DNA of 64,000 nt from Skermania piniformis (GTDB taxonomy: Bacteria; Actinomycetota; Actinomycetes; Mycobacteriales; Mycobacteriaceae), in NCBI RefSeq assembly GCF_019285775.1, contig NZ_CP079105.1, positions 3,604,603 to 3,668,602 of the forward strand. Direction: 5' to 3'. The notes beneath the pieces are model-generated. The model had not been told where the DNA came from, made no database searches, and worked only from the letters and a program-made list of their open reading frames with translations. Each line of letters begins with the position of its first letter. The stretch's first letter is position 1. Positions 46,558 to 55,472 of the stretch are shown piece after piece. Made by a program: the position numbers and the translations under genes.

Positions 46558-47259
46558 CTATTTCGGCTCCCGCATGACGTACCCCACCCCGCGCAGGGTG
46601 TGGATCAGCCGCTTCTCCCCGGTGTCGATCTTGCGGCGCAGGTACGACACATACGACTCGACCACGCCGACCTCGCCGCCGAAGTCGTAACGCCACACGT
46701 GATCGAGAATCTTCGGCTTGGACAACACCGTCCCGGCGTTGACCATGAAGTATCGCAGCAGGGTGAACTCGGTCGGGGACAGCGAAACCGGCTCCCCGGC
46801 CTTCCACACCTCATGCGTGTCGTCGTCCAGCTCGAGGTCGGCGAAGGTGATCCGGGACGACGGCACCTGTTCCCCGCCGCGGCCGGCGCGCCGCAGGATC
46901 ACCCGCAGCCGGGTGACCACCTCCTCCAGGCTGAACGGCTTGGTGACATAGTCGTCGGCGCCCAGGGTCAACCCGGTGAGCTTGTCGTCCAGCTCGTCGC
47001 GGGCGGTCAGGAAGAGCACGGGCGCGTCGATCCCGTCCGCGCGCAGCCGGCGCAGCAGGCCGAATCCGTCCATCCCGGGCATCATCACGTCCAGAATCAA
47101 CACGTCCGGGCGGAAGCTGCGTGCCTTGTCCAGTCCGGACGCACCGTCGGCCGCGGTGGCCACCTCGAATCCCTGGAAACGCAGGCTCACCGACAACAGT
47201 TCGACGATCATCGGCTCGTCGTCGACGACGAGTACCCGGGCCTCGGGAGCGGTGGTCAT
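46558..47259 (-). CDS. phoP: OmpR-type response regulator PhoP
   Basis: A 233-residue response regulator very close to mycobacterial PhoP. The acidic patch VVDDE is at residues 11-15, the phosphorylated Asp57 is in LILDVMMPGMDGF, the lysine is in YVTKPFSLEEV, and the winged-helix part includes LSPTEFTLLRYFMVNAG and FGGEVGVVESYVSYLRRK. ATG 47259 has GGAGGAAC 12 bases upstream. A single TCACAG-like half-site at 47315-47320 could be part of a PhoP box, though the usual repeated form was not seen. It is the promoter-proximal gene of phoPR. Confidence 0.95.
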   Translation of the reverse strand: MTTAPEARVLVVDDEPMIVELLSVSLRFQGFEVATAADGASGLDKARSFRPDVLILDVMMPGMDGFGLLRRLRADGIDAPVLFLTARDELDDKLTGLTLGADDYVTKPFSLEEVVTRLRVILRRAGRGGEQVPSSRITFADLELDDDTHEVWKAGEPVSLSPTEFTLLRYFMVNAGTVLSKPKILDHVWRYDFGGEVGVVESYVSYLRRKIDTGEKRLIHTLRGVGYVMREPK

Positions 47260-47329
47260 GGACTCATGTTCCTCCAGGCCACTGCCCGAAGCCTGGGCGA
47301 AACCTGCATGTTTCCTGTGAACGGACGCG

Positions 47330-48028
47330 TTACCGCAGGTGCTCGCCGAAGAAGGCGAAGACCCGCCGCCAGGCGTCGTCGGCCGCGGCGGCGTCGTAAC
47401 CGAATCCGACGAAGCCGGCCACCCGGGCCAGCGCCGGGACCGGCACCTGGTTGGCGAAACTGTGCCCGGCGCCCGGGTAGGTGCGCACGTCGTGCCGGAT
47501 CCCACGCTGCACCAGGGCCCGTTCCAGCCGCGCGCCGTTGCCGATGTTGATCGGGTCTCGCGCGCCGAAGCTCGCCACCACCGGACAGGCGCCGTCGAGC
47601 AGCGCCGCGTACGTCGGCGGAATCGACGGATAGAACGGCGCAGACGCGTCGAAACCCTGGTTGGCCAGCACCAACGCGAATCCCCCACCGAGACAGAAGC
47701 CGACGACAGCCACCTTGCCGGTGCAGTCCGGTCGCGCGCGAAGCAGGTCGCGGGCTGCGCCCAGGTCGGCGAATGCCGATCCGCGATGCCGGAGCAAGTC
47801 CCGGTACACCGAGGTGAGACAGCGAACGACGCCGCCGCGGGAGTACAGGTCCGGCAGGATCACGAGATAGCCCTGATCGGCGATCCGCCGGGCGATCGAC
47901 CGGAGGTCGTCGTTCATCCCGAGCGCGTCGTGCACGACCACCACACCGGGCCACGGGCCCGCTCCCGCCGGCTGCGCCACGACCGCGCCGATAGTTCCGT
48001 TCGGTGTCGCGACGTCGATGTCGATCAC
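47330..48028 (-). CDS. dienelactone hydrolase-family protein
   Basis: A 232-residue alpha/beta hydrolase of the dienelactone hydrolase type. The nucleophile is cysteine in VVGFCLGGGFAL near residue 110, the acid is probably the aspartate in FGARDPINIGN near 158, and the histidine is in YPGAGHSF near 188. It opens lactones in aromatic catabolism in some members, but many relatives have other uses. GTG 48028 is the start and is divergent from the thioesterase gene. The 70 bp between its stop and phoP hold the phoP promoter. Confidence 0.85.
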   Translation of the reverse strand: MIDIDVATPNGTIGAVVAQPAGAGPWPGVVVVHDALGMNDDLRSIARRIADQGYLVILPDLYSRGGVVRCLTSVYRDLLRHRGSAFADLGAARDLLRARPDCTGKVAVVGFCLGGGFALVLANQGFDASAPFYPSIPPTYAALLDGACPVVASFGARDPINIGNGARLERALVQRGIRHDVRTYPGAGHSFANQVPVPALARVAGFVGFGYDAAAADDAWRRVFAFFGEHLR

Positions 48029-48082
48029 GCAAGCGACGCTACGCCGACGGCTGCAGCACCGGGGCGGATACACTCGCCGTTC

Positions 48083-48946
48083 GTGAATTCACAGCCTGCA
48101 CCCGGTCCGGCCTATTTCGCTGCCGACACCGACCCGGCCGTCCTGATCCCCACCCGCTGGGCGTTGGGTAGTTGGTCGGCGGATCAGGTCCACGGGATGG
48201 CCGTATGCGGCGCCCTGGCCCGCGGCGCGGAACTCGCGCTGGCCGAGCACGGCCGCGCCGATCTGCACCCGGTCCGCATCGCCGTGGACATGTTCGCACC
48301 GGTCCGGATGCAGCCGATCCGGTGGACGACCGACATCGTCCGCGACGGATCCCGGCTCTGCCTGATCGATGTCGCGTTGCTCCAGGACGACCGTCGGGTT
48401 GCCCGCGCCGCGGTGACGTTCGTCAAGCCGTCGGAAGCGGCGCCCGGGCACACCTGGAACCCGACGGTCGCACCGACACCGCCGTCGCCCGACCTGGCGC
48501 CGGAATCCGAACGACCCCGAATTCCCTTCTTCCGCAGCACGTCCGACTGGTCGCAGGATATTCCCACGCACCAGAACGCGGATCGTAAGGAATCCTGGAG
48601 CACCCCGATCCCGGTGGTCGTGGGCGAGAAACCCAGCGGCTTCCAATCCGCTGCCGCCGTCGCCGACGGGGCCAGCATGCTCACCAACTGGGGCACGGCC
48701 GGCGTGGGGTACATCAATTCCGATGTCACCCTGGCCCTCACCCGAGAGCCGACGGGGTACCAGATCGGCCTCTCGGCAATCGACCGCGTCGAGTCGGCGG
48801 GAGCCATGGTCGGGACCGTCCGCATGTTCGACCGCCAGGGCACCTTCGGCTCCGTGCTGATCACGGCCATCTCGAACGCCAAGCGCGCCATCGACTTCAC
48901 CAGCCGCGGTTTCCCCGGCACGCGGCGCCGGGATCGTCCGGAGTAG
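48083..48946 (+). CDS. acyl-CoA thioesterase-like protein (double hot-dog fold)
   Basis: A 287-residue protein of the thioesterase-like family (TesB/4HBT_3 type), with two hot-dog halves. Text such as WSADQVHGMAVCGALARGAE near 33 and MFAPVRMQPI near 70 in the first half, and DGASMLTNWGTAGVGYINSD near 200 in the second, fits. The predicted reaction is hydrolysis of acyl-CoA; no catalytic aspartate assignment is certain. GTG 48083 is the start, divergent from the dienelactone hydrolase by 54 bp. A longer in-frame reading upstream overlaps that gene and is rejected. Confidence 0.75.
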   Translation: MNSQPAPGPAYFAADTDPAVLIPTRWALGSWSADQVHGMAVCGALARGAELALAEHGRADLHPVRIAVDMFAPVRMQPIRWTTDIVRDGSRLCLIDVALLQDDRRVARAAVTFVKPSEAAPGHTWNPTVAPTPPSPDLAPESERPRIPFFRSTSDWSQDIPTHQNADRKESWSTPIPVVVGEKPSGFQSAAAVADGASMLTNWGTAGVGYINSDVTLALTREPTGYQIGLSAIDRVESAGAMVGTVRMFDRQGTFGSVLITAISNAKRAIDFTSRGFPGTRRRDRPE

Positions 48947-49019
48947 CGGGCGGTAGCCCTGGGCGCACGCCGAGGTTCCGGCGCACACTGGAAGAACCGG
49001 ACGGCATCCAGGGGGAACC

Positions 49020-50666
49020 GTGAGCGAGCGACAACAACGCGCGATGGACGCACTCTACGGATTGGACAACGTCCTGACGGTGCGGATCACCCTGCCACCG
49101 GCCGAGTGGGATGCGATACGCAGCGAGCAGCCGAAGGGTGGGGTGTGCAACTTCGACTGGACCGGCGGCGCCCGATTCACCTGGCGCAAGGCCACATCGG
49201 TCGAGATCTCCGGCGGTATCTTTCCGGCACGAACCAGCTTTGCCGGGGTGGGCGTGAAGAAGAAGTCCTTCTGCGGTTCGCTGAACAGCGACAAGCCCTG
49301 TCTGCACATCGATTTCGGCAAGTTCGGGGATTCCACCGCGGTGCAGGAACTGATCGGCACGCGATATCTGACGCTGAACAACTCGATCCAGGACGGATCG
49401 TACGTGCGGCAGACACTCGGCTACCGTCTGTTCGAGATGGCCGGGCTGCCGTTCTCCCGCAGCAACTATGCCCGGGTTTTCGTCAACGGCACGCTGATCG
49501 GCGCCGACCGGCCGGGGGTGAACAGCCCGGGTGTCTTCGTCAGCGTCGAACCGATCATGCGGCGATACATCGAGCGCAACTTCCACGGGAACCTGAACGG
49601 AAATCTCTACGAGCTGGAACACAACGACGACCTGATCGCGGACCGACTGCGCTACGTCGGGGTGGAGTCGTTGTCCGCGTTCGAGGACCGCGCCGACCTC
49701 CGGCTCGCCGCCGACCGGATCGCCGCTGCCGGCGTGGCCGGTCTGGCTCAGGTGGTCGACCTGGACCGGTTCATCCAGCTCTACGCGATGGAGTTCTTCC
49801 TCAAGCACTGGGACGGCTATTCCCGCAACACCAACAACAGCTACCTCTACAACGACGTACCGGCCGTCGCATCGCCCGCCGTCGGCGATGTTCGACTCAC
49901 GATGATCCCGTGGGGCCTGGATCAGATCCTGCAGCCGGAACGGTCGTTCAAGCTCGGCGACAGCGGCGTGGTCGCCCGGCTGGTGCGCAACGATCCGGCC
50001 CGACGTGCGGTACTCGCCGAGCAGATCCGGGTCTATCGACATACCGTCTTCGGCCGGGAGAATCGGCAGACAGTCCTGCAACCGTTGCTCGACCGGATGC
50101 GGACGGTGCTCGCCGGACTCGGGGTACCGAATCTCGCCGCCGAGATCGCGACGGTGCGTCGGCAGCTCCGCCTCGCCGCATCAGCCGGCTACCTGTACGC
50201 CGGGCTCCCCACCGACGGCGTCTACCTGGCCGACGAACGCGACCGGTACCTGCACGCCAGCACCACCGAGACACTGCCGCCGGATACGCCGACCGCGACC
50301 GACTTCGAGGTGTATCACCGCGCGCTGGACGAGAGCGACAGCACCGATCGGTGGACACTCGCCGCGCTCGGCACCGGCACATCGCTGACCGACCCGGCGG
50401 GCGGGCGGGTGCTCCACGCCAGCAACACCCAACTGACCGCCCAAGGGAACAAGCTGCTCTACACCTGCCCACCGCGGAACGTGGATCATGCCGAGGAGTT
50501 CCTGATCGCACCGAGCGGTGCCGCCGACCCGTTCACCTACAACGGCTACTTCCGGCTCACGAGTGTCCGGACCGGAGCGCAGGTCTCCTACGGCACCGAC
50601 CCGACACCGGGCGGCCGGCCCCGGGTGTACCAGGAACCGATCGGCACGAAGCTGTACTTCTGCTGA
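49020..50666 (+). CDS. CotH-type kinase-fold protein
   Basis: A 548-residue protein of the CotH kinase family, which has an atypical protein kinase fold and phosphorylates serines in spore-coat proteins in Bacillus (family knowledge). Residues of about 20-400 show the family pattern: SFAGVGVKKKSF with lysines near 80, LYELEHNDD near 198, the catalytic-loop-like HWDGYSRNTNNSYLYND near 263, and the metal-binding aspartate in MIPWGLDQIL near 302. A separate C-terminal region (about 400-548) looks like a beta-rich, possibly sugar-binding domain. GTG 49020 follows GGGGGAACC. No CotB-like substrate is nearby and no signal peptide is seen. The role in a non-sporulating actinobacterium is open. Confidence 0.75.
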   Translation: MSERQQRAMDALYGLDNVLTVRITLPPAEWDAIRSEQPKGGVCNFDWTGGARFTWRKATSVEISGGIFPARTSFAGVGVKKKSFCGSLNSDKPCLHIDFGKFGDSTAVQELIGTRYLTLNNSIQDGSYVRQTLGYRLFEMAGLPFSRSNYARVFVNGTLIGADRPGVNSPGVFVSVEPIMRRYIERNFHGNLNGNLYELEHNDDLIADRLRYVGVESLSAFEDRADLRLAADRIAAAGVAGLAQVVDLDRFIQLYAMEFFLKHWDGYSRNTNNSYLYNDVPAVASPAVGDVRLTMIPWGLDQILQPERSFKLGDSGVVARLVRNDPARRAVLAEQIRVYRHTVFGRENRQTVLQPLLDRMRTVLAGLGVPNLAAEIATVRRQLRLAASAGYLYAGLPTDGVYLADERDRYLHASTTETLPPDTPTATDFEVYHRALDESDSTDRWTLAALGTGTSLTDPAGGRVLHASNTQLTAQGNKLLYTCPPRNVDHAEEFLIAPSGAADPFTYNGYFRLTSVRTGAQVSYGTDPTPGGRPRVYQEPIGTKLYFC

Positions 50667-50677
50667 GCGAGCCGGGC

Positions 50678-51718
50678 TCAGACCACCCGCAGATGGCTGA
50701 CCTCCGGGCGGAACGGGTTCTCGCTGGGGTTGGCGTAGCCGGCGATCCGGGCCGCCTGTTCCTCGGAAAAGCCCTGGGTGCGCAAGATCTTGCCGATCCG
50801 CACCGGAAGCGTGGGCTTCTCGGCCGCGGCGACCTCGACGTCCGGCTCGCTGATCAGCCAGCCGGGGGCGTTCACCGACGCCGTCAGTTCGACCCGCTCG
50901 GCCAGCGTGATCTGCCCCAACCGGTAGGCGCGCTCGAGCAGCGCCGACATCGGGACGCCCCAATCGCGCTCCAGCTCGGGCAGCATGCCCAGGTCGATGC
51001 CGTCGAACTCCGGGCCGATCTCGTCGGCCGGCATGAGGAATTCCGCCGCGAACCGGTCGGCCTCTTCCTCCAGCTGCTCGGTCGGTGTGTTCGAGTGCAA
51101 GACCAGGTGGCCGAGCTCGTGCGCCTTGGTCAACCGTTTGCGATGCGCCGTCGCGTTGGCGTTGACCAGCACGATCGGGTGGTCGTCCACCCATTGGCTC
51201 AGACCGTCGATGCGCTCGATGCCGAAGTCCTCCTCGAAGACCAGGCAACCGGCCGCCTCCAACCAGCGGGTCAGATACCGCACCGGTCCCATCGGCAGCC
51301 GCCACTGGGTGCGCACCATCGCCGCCGCCACCTCGGGCGTGGTGAACTCCGGGTCGAAGACCGGCACCTGCTGCTCACTGGCGATCGACACCTCCTCGAA
51401 CAGGAACGAGGCGTGCACCCGCACCAGATTGAGCCGGGCCTCCATCTGCCGCCATGCCGCGGCCGTGCTCGTCCGCCGCCGACGCATGTGTTCGCCGACG
51501 GCGAGCGCGCCCCGGAATCGGTTGCCGTGGGTGAGAAATTCTTCCGTCACCCCGAGCGCGCCGGCCAGCTCGGCCAGCGTGCTCTCGTCCGGATCGACCA
51601 CGCCGGACTCGTAGCGAATGATGGCCGGCTGGGTGACTCCCACAAGCTCGGCCAGTTCGGGCCGGGTAAGCCCACGCGCCCGTCGGGCAATCGTGAGCAC
51701 ATCTCCCAGGCCGTCCAT
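50678..51718 (-). CDS. XRE helix-turn-helix protein with ImmA/IrrE metallopeptidase domain
   Basis: A 346-residue two-domain protein. Residues of about 5-65 are a Cro/CI-type helix-turn-helix (LTRPELAELVGVTQPAIIRY). The peptidase domain has the zinc motif KAHELGHLVLH near residue 198, with the third ligand probably the glutamate in EEEADRFAAEFLMP. Such proteins cleave repressors to release a switch in phages and integrative elements, or act in stress response (ImmA, IrrE/PprI). ATG 51718 has GGGGGAT upstream. It converges on the CotH gene (11 bp between stops) and lies next to the 3' end of tRNA-Thr. Confidence 0.85.
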   Translation of the reverse strand: MDGLGDVLTIARRARGLTRPELAELVGVTQPAIIRYESGVVDPDESTLAELAGALGVTEEFLTHGNRFRGALAVGEHMRRRRTSTAAAWRQMEARLNLVRVHASFLFEEVSIASEQQVPVFDPEFTTPEVAAAMVRTQWRLPMGPVRYLTRWLEAAGCLVFEEDFGIERIDGLSQWVDDHPIVLVNANATAHRKRLTKAHELGHLVLHSNTPTEQLEEEADRFAAEFLMPADEIGPEFDGIDLGMLPELERDWGVPMSALLERAYRLGQITLAERVELTASVNAPGWLISEPDVEVAAAEKPTLPVRIGKILRTQGFSEEQAARIAGYANPSENPFRPEVSHLRVV

Positions 51719-51890
51719 CGATCCCCCTGCAGCGGTTACTTGGCAATCTCTCCTTGCAACGCCCCACGTCGAACATCTGCCGAACCGGTTCGATCGAGTT
51801 CCGGTCAGCCTTGCACCTTCGGCCGCTGCCGCCAACCCGACAGTCCGAGCGGCGGACGATTTTTCACAGAACCTGCTGCAAAGCAGTTGG

Positions 51891-51962
51891 AGCCCCCTGT
51901 CAGGATTGAACTGACGACCTTTCGCTTACAAGGCGAGTGCTCTACCACTGAGCTAAGGAGGC
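51891..51962 (-). tRNA. tRNA-Thr (anticodon UGU)
   Basis: A 72-nt tRNA read on the minus strand. The acceptor stem pairs GCCTCCT with AGGGGGC (one G-T pair); the D stem is GCTC/GAGC; the anticodon loop CTTGTAA gives anticodon TGT (ACA codon, Thr); the T arm is GTCAG-TTCAATC-CTGAC. The discriminator is T and CCA is not encoded. The outer anticodon-stem pair is C-A, otherwise the cloverleaf is sound. The 3' end points toward the XRE-ImmA gene. A weak stem-loop with a GCAA centre (51870-51888) lies just downstream of the tRNA 3' end. Confidence 0.92.
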
Positions 51963-52034
51963 GACGACGTCATCTTATCCGGACAGCTGCTGCCCAGATG
52001 CCCGCGCCGACCGGCGACACGATACGTTGCAGCC

Positions 52035-52415
52035 ATGAGTACTTCGGCGGTCGCGACCGTTCTCGCCTGGCATGACGCACTGAACGGCGGGGACGTCGAC
52101 ACCCTGCTGGAGCTGTCCAGCGACGATATCGAGATCGCCGGCGCGGCCGGCGGCGCGCAGGGGTTGTTGGCCCTGCGGGTCTGGGCGACCACCGCCGGAA
52201 TCCGCCTCGAGGCGGGTCGGATGTACACCTGGGACGGCATCGTCGTCACCGAGCAGCAGCTGACCCGCAGTGGCACCTCGGCGCCGGCCGAGACCGTGGC
52301 ATCGGCATTTCGCGTGGTACACGATCACGTGACCTCGGTGTTCCAGCATCCCGATCTGGCCACCGCGCTGGCGGCGACCGATCTGGGTGAGAAAGACCTG
52401 GTGGCGGACGACTGA
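52035..52415 (+). CDS. NTF2/SnoaL-like small protein
   Basis: A 126-residue protein with the SnoaL-like (nuclear transport factor 2) alpha-plus-beta barrel pattern: VLAWHDALNGGDVDTLLELS near the N-terminus and DDIEIAGAAGGAQGLLALRVW near 30. Members are small hydrolases, isomerases or binding proteins, and the text does not allow one to be picked. ATG 52035 is the start. It is next to tRNA-Thr on the opposite strand and converges on MbtH. Confidence 0.7.
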   Translation: MSTSAVATVLAWHDALNGGDVDTLLELSSDDIEIAGAAGGAQGLLALRVWATTAGIRLEAGRMYTWDGIVVTEQQLTRSGTSAPAETVASAFRVVHDHVTSVFQHPDLATALAATDLGEKDLVADD

Positions 52416-52447
52416 GCCGTCCGCCGTCCGCGGTTACCCCAGCGGGT

Positions 52448-52696
52448 TCAGTCGGCCGCGCTCTGCGCCTTGGCCGCCGCCTCGTCGGCCGCCATCGCGT
52501 CCCGCAGGCTCTTCGGCCGCATGTCGGTCCAGTTCTGCTCGACGTACTCCACGCACGCGGCGCGGCTCTCCTCACCGAACACGATCCGCCAGCCGGCGGG
52601 GACCTCGGCGAACGTCGGCCACAGCGAGTGCTGCTCCTCGTCGTTGATCAAGACGTAAAATCGGCCGTCTTCGTCATCGAAAGGGTTGGTGCTCAT
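52448..52696 (-). CDS. MbtH-like protein
   Basis: An 82-residue MbtH-family chaperone for adenylation domains of non-ribosomal peptide synthetases. The family signature is intact: [21 protein letters not shown] and [10 protein letters not shown], with conserved tryptophans at 26, 36 and 56. No adenylation or NRPS gene is present in the window, so it must serve a partner elsewhere in the genome or be dispensable. ATG 52696 is the start. It lies between the NTF2-like gene and an alpha/beta hydrolase. Confidence 0.93.
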   Translation of the reverse strand: MSTNPFDDEDGRFYVLINDEEQHSLWPTFAEVPAGWRIVFGEESRAACVEYVEQNWTDMRPKSLRDAMAADEAAAKAQSAAD

Positions 52697-52786
52697 CTCA
52701 CCTCATCGGGTTGACAACAGGTCGGCAACGGTTTCGGTCGCCCCGGGTTCCGAGGACGACGATAGCAAGCTCCGCCGACCGGCCCC

Positions 52787-53590
52787 TCAATCGGCGAAGA
52801 ACTCGAGCAGGATCCGGTTCACTTCGGCCGGTTGCTCCAGGTAGCCGTAGTGGCCCGCATCCGGCACTTCCCGGTAACTCGCGCCCGGAATTGCGTCGGC
52901 CACCTCCTTCGCCAGATACGGCGGGATCATCCGATCGTCGGCAAAGCCGACCGCCAGACACGGCACCGTGATCGCGCCGTACGCGGCCAACCGGTCGAAG
53001 CTGTGATCCATCCGGCGTTGCGCCCGCACCCCCGGGGATACCGGCCCGCCGGTGAACTCGAACAGATCCAGCCAATCCCGCGCGGTGTCCGGGTCGGCCA
53101 ACGTCGTCGGCGAAAGGTTCATCACCGCGGCCAGGGCCGCATCGAACTTGGCCGGCAACCGCACGCCGCTGTCGTCGAGTTCGTGTTCACCGGCCGAAAG
53201 CGTCTGCTGAAACAGGTCGACCCGGCCGTGCCCGGCCAGGAACACGGCTTTGCGAACCAGCTCCGGCCGGGCCAGGCAGAGTTCCTGCGCGACCCGCGCA
53301 CCCATCGACGTGCCGACGAGCAACACCGGTCCACCGCCGAGTTGCTCGATCAGCGCGGCGGTGTCGCCGACCAGATCGTCGATCTCGATCCCGGCCGCAC
53401 ACTCCGACGAGGGCGCGATGCCGCGATTGTCGACGGTGCAGACTCGGTAGCCGGCGGCGGCCAGCGCGGGCACTTGATGCAGCTCCCATACCCGGCCCGG
53501 GCTGCCGGTCCCCATGACCAGCACCACCAGCGGTCCGGTGCCTTTCACCTGGTAACTCAGAGTGATCCCGTTGACGTTCGCAACCGGCAT
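52787..53590 (-). CDS. alpha/beta-fold hydrolase
   Basis: A 267-residue hydrolase. The nucleophile is in LVGTSMGARVAQEL near residue 92, the oxyanion region is VVLVMGTGSPGRVWE near 24, the acid is likely in AVGFADDRMIPP near 213, and the histidine is in PDAGHYGYLEQP near 245. It resembles epoxide or ester hydrolases and haloperoxidase-like members, so no substrate is offered. ATG 53590 is the start; 142 bp separate it from the divergent small gene at 53734. Confidence 0.82.
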   Translation of the reverse strand: MPVANVNGITLSYQVKGTGPLVVLVMGTGSPGRVWELHQVPALAAAGYRVCTVDNRGIAPSSECAAGIEIDDLVGDTAALIEQLGGGPVLLVGTSMGARVAQELCLARPELVRKAVFLAGHGRVDLFQQTLSAGEHELDDSGVRLPAKFDAALAAVMNLSPTTLADPDTARDWLDLFEFTGGPVSPGVRAQRRMDHSFDRLAAYGAITVPCLAVGFADDRMIPPYLAKEVADAIPGASYREVPDAGHYGYLEQPAEVNRILLEFFAD

Positions 53591-53733
53591 CTGCGCCAGC
53601 CTCCATTACTTTCTCGTCGCTGGATGGGACGAACCGATGCCGGGGCGAGTGGCGCGCCGGCACGCATTTCTCCTACAGTCGCGGGGGAGCCGAGCGCACG
53701 GTCGGGCAGCACGCCGGGAGGTATTGATTCACC

Positions 53734-53907
53734 ATGGCCGCGAAATCACACACTACCAACGGGCTCGCGGACGGCGAGCTGGAGCCGCTGGCGGACGAAA
53801 CCGCACGGCAAGCACAGCGGGTGGTCGCCGCGTACGCGACCGACGCCGCTGAATGCCGGGCCTTGTTGTCGATGCTGGGAATCGTTCCGAACGGCCGGGA
53901 AGACTGA
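53734..53907 (+). CDS. 57-residue conserved-looking protein upstream of otsA
   Basis: A small open frame with GGGAGG 12 bases before ATG 53734. The protein is acidic and probably helical, with DETARQAQRVVAAYATDAAE near residue 22 and a cysteine in AECRALLSMLGIVP near 41. It ends 54 bp before otsA on the same strand, so the two may share a transcript. No known family was recognised, and no role is proposed. Codon use fits the neighbours. Confidence 0.6.
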   Translation: MAAKSHTTNGLADGELEPLADETARQAQRVVAAYATDAAECRALLSMLGIVPNGRED

Positions 53908-53961
53908 GCCGAAGCCGTAGGATCGGCGCCCAGGCGGGGTGGCCGTGACGGGACGAGGGAC

Positions 53962-55455
53962 ATGACCGAATCCGATTTCATCGTCGTCGCGAATCGGCTC
54001 CCCATCGACCTCGAACGGCTTCCCGATGGCAGCTCGCGCTGGAAGCGAAGCCCCGGCGGTCTGGTCACGGCGCTCGAGCCGGTGCTCCGCGAATCGCGGA
54101 GCAGTGCCTGGATCGGCTGGCCCGGGGTCCCCGACGCCGACGTCGAGCCGCTGATCGAAGACGACATCGCGATGCAGCCGGTGCCGCTCAGCGGCCAGGA
54201 GGTCACCGACTACTACGAGGGCTTCTCCAACGCCACCCTCTGGCCGCTCTATCACGATGTGATCGTGGCACCGGAATACCATCGCCGCTGGTGGGCCGCT
54301 TACGTGACGGTGAACCGCCGCTTTGCCGACGTGACGGCCAAGGCTGCCGCCCCGGGGGCGACGGTATGGGTCCAGGACTACCAGCTGCAGCTGGTGCCGA
54401 AGATGCTGCGGATGTTGCGGCCCGACCTCACCATCGGGTTCTTCCTGCACATCCCGTTTCCGCCGGTCGAGCTGTTCCTGCAGTTGCCGTGGCGGACCGA
54501 GATCGTGGAAGGGCTGCTGGGTGCCGACCTGATCGGCTTCCAGCTCCCCGGCGGTGCGCAGAACTTTCTCTACCTGGCCCGGCGGCTCGCCGGCCACCAG
54601 ACCTCACGCGGGTCGGTGGGCCTGCGCAGTCGGCTCGGTGAGGTCCAGGTCGGTTTCCGCAAGGTCCGCGTCGGTGCATTTCCGATCTCGATCGAGTCCA
54701 GCCGGATCGACGAGATCTCCAAGCGCCGGGAAGTCCGCGAGCAGGCCCGGGAACTTCGCACCGAGCTGGGCAATCCGCGCACCATCCTGCTCGGTGTCGA
54801 CCGGCTCGACTACACCAAAGGCATCGACGTTCGCCTGGCCGCCATCGAGGAACTCCTCGCCGACGGCGACCTCGACCCCGGCGAGATCGTGCTGGTTCAG
54901 CTGGCCACCCCCAGCCGGGAACGGGTGGACTCCTACGTCCGGATGCGCGCATCGATCGAGAGTCGGGTAGGCCGGATCAACGGCGAGTACGGCCGAGTGG
55001 GCCGGCCGGTCGTGCATTACCACCATCGTCCGGTAGCCCGCAACGAGCTGATCGCCTTCTTCGTCGCCGCCGACGTGATGTTGGTGACCCCACTGCGGGA
55101 CGGGATGAACCTCGTCGCCAAGGAATACGTCGCCTGCCAGGGAGACCGGGGCGGGCGACTGGTGCTCAGCGAATTCACCGGAGCTGCGCACGAGCTGCGG
55201 CAGGCCTACCTGTGTAATCCGTACGATCTGGACGGGGTGAAGCATGCCATCCTGTCCGCGCTCACGGACAGCCCGGAGGACGCGCGGCGACGGATGCGCG
55301 CGATGCGCCGCCAGGTCCTCAGCTTCGACGTGAGCCGGTGGGCCGCATCGTTCCTCCGCGCGCTCACGGTCGGCCCGGAGGCCGGGCACACCCTGGTCCG
55401 GGACCCGGAGCCGATGCTCGGCGAACCTGCCGCCGAGCTGACCAGCGGTAGCTGA
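53962..55455 (+). CDS. otsA: alpha,alpha-trehalose-phosphate synthase
   Basis: A 497-residue GT20 enzyme that makes trehalose 6-phosphate from nucleotide-glucose and glucose 6-phosphate. Features are [11 protein letters not shown] at the start, [15 protein letters not shown] near 135, [10 protein letters not shown] near 160, [12 protein letters not shown] near 276, and [13 protein letters not shown] near 375. ATG 53962 is preceded by GACGAGG. In M. tuberculosis otsA (Rv3490) also borders the mce4 operon, which supports the identity of the mce block here. It converges on the mce-associated gene with 17 bp between stops. Confidence 0.95.
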   Translation: MTESDFIVVANRLPIDLERLPDGSSRWKRSPGGLVTALEPVLRESRSSAWIGWPGVPDADVEPLIEDDIAMQPVPLSGQEVTDYYEGFSNATLWPLYHDVIVAPEYHRRWWAAYVTVNRRFADVTAKAAAPGATVWVQDYQLQLVPKMLRMLRPDLTIGFFLHIPFPPVELFLQLPWRTEIVEGLLGADLIGFQLPGGAQNFLYLARRLAGHQTSRGSVGLRSRLGEVQVGFRKVRVGAFPISIESSRIDEISKRREVREQARELRTELGNPRTILLGVDRLDYTKGIDVRLAAIEELLADGDLDPGEIVLVQLATPSRERVDSYVRMRASIESRVGRINGEYGRVGRPVVHYHHRPVARNELIAFFVAADVMLVTPLRDGMNLVAKEYVACQGDRGGRLVLSEFTGAAHELRQAYLCNPYDLDGVKHAILSALTDSPEDARRRMRAMRRQVLSFDVSRWAASFLRALTVGPEAGHTLVRDPEPMLGEPAAELTSGS

Positions 55456-55472
55456 CCACCCGGCGGATCGGC

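Noticed and set aside
47315-47320. PhoP box upstream of phoP
   Set aside because: Only one TCACAG half-site is visible; the paired direct repeat expected of PhoP sites was not found, so it is not listed as a feature.
51870-51890. Attachment-site or terminator reading for the bases after tRNA-Thr
   Set aside because: A bulged 7-bp stem is present but lacks a T tract on the tRNA strand, and no second copy of the tRNA 3' end was found in the window, so neither reading is supported.
49106-52075. A roughly 990-codon plus-strand frame across CotH, XRE-ImmA and the tRNA
   Set aside because: It crosses a tRNA gene and the antisense of a clear ImmA-type gene, and is out of frame with CotH.
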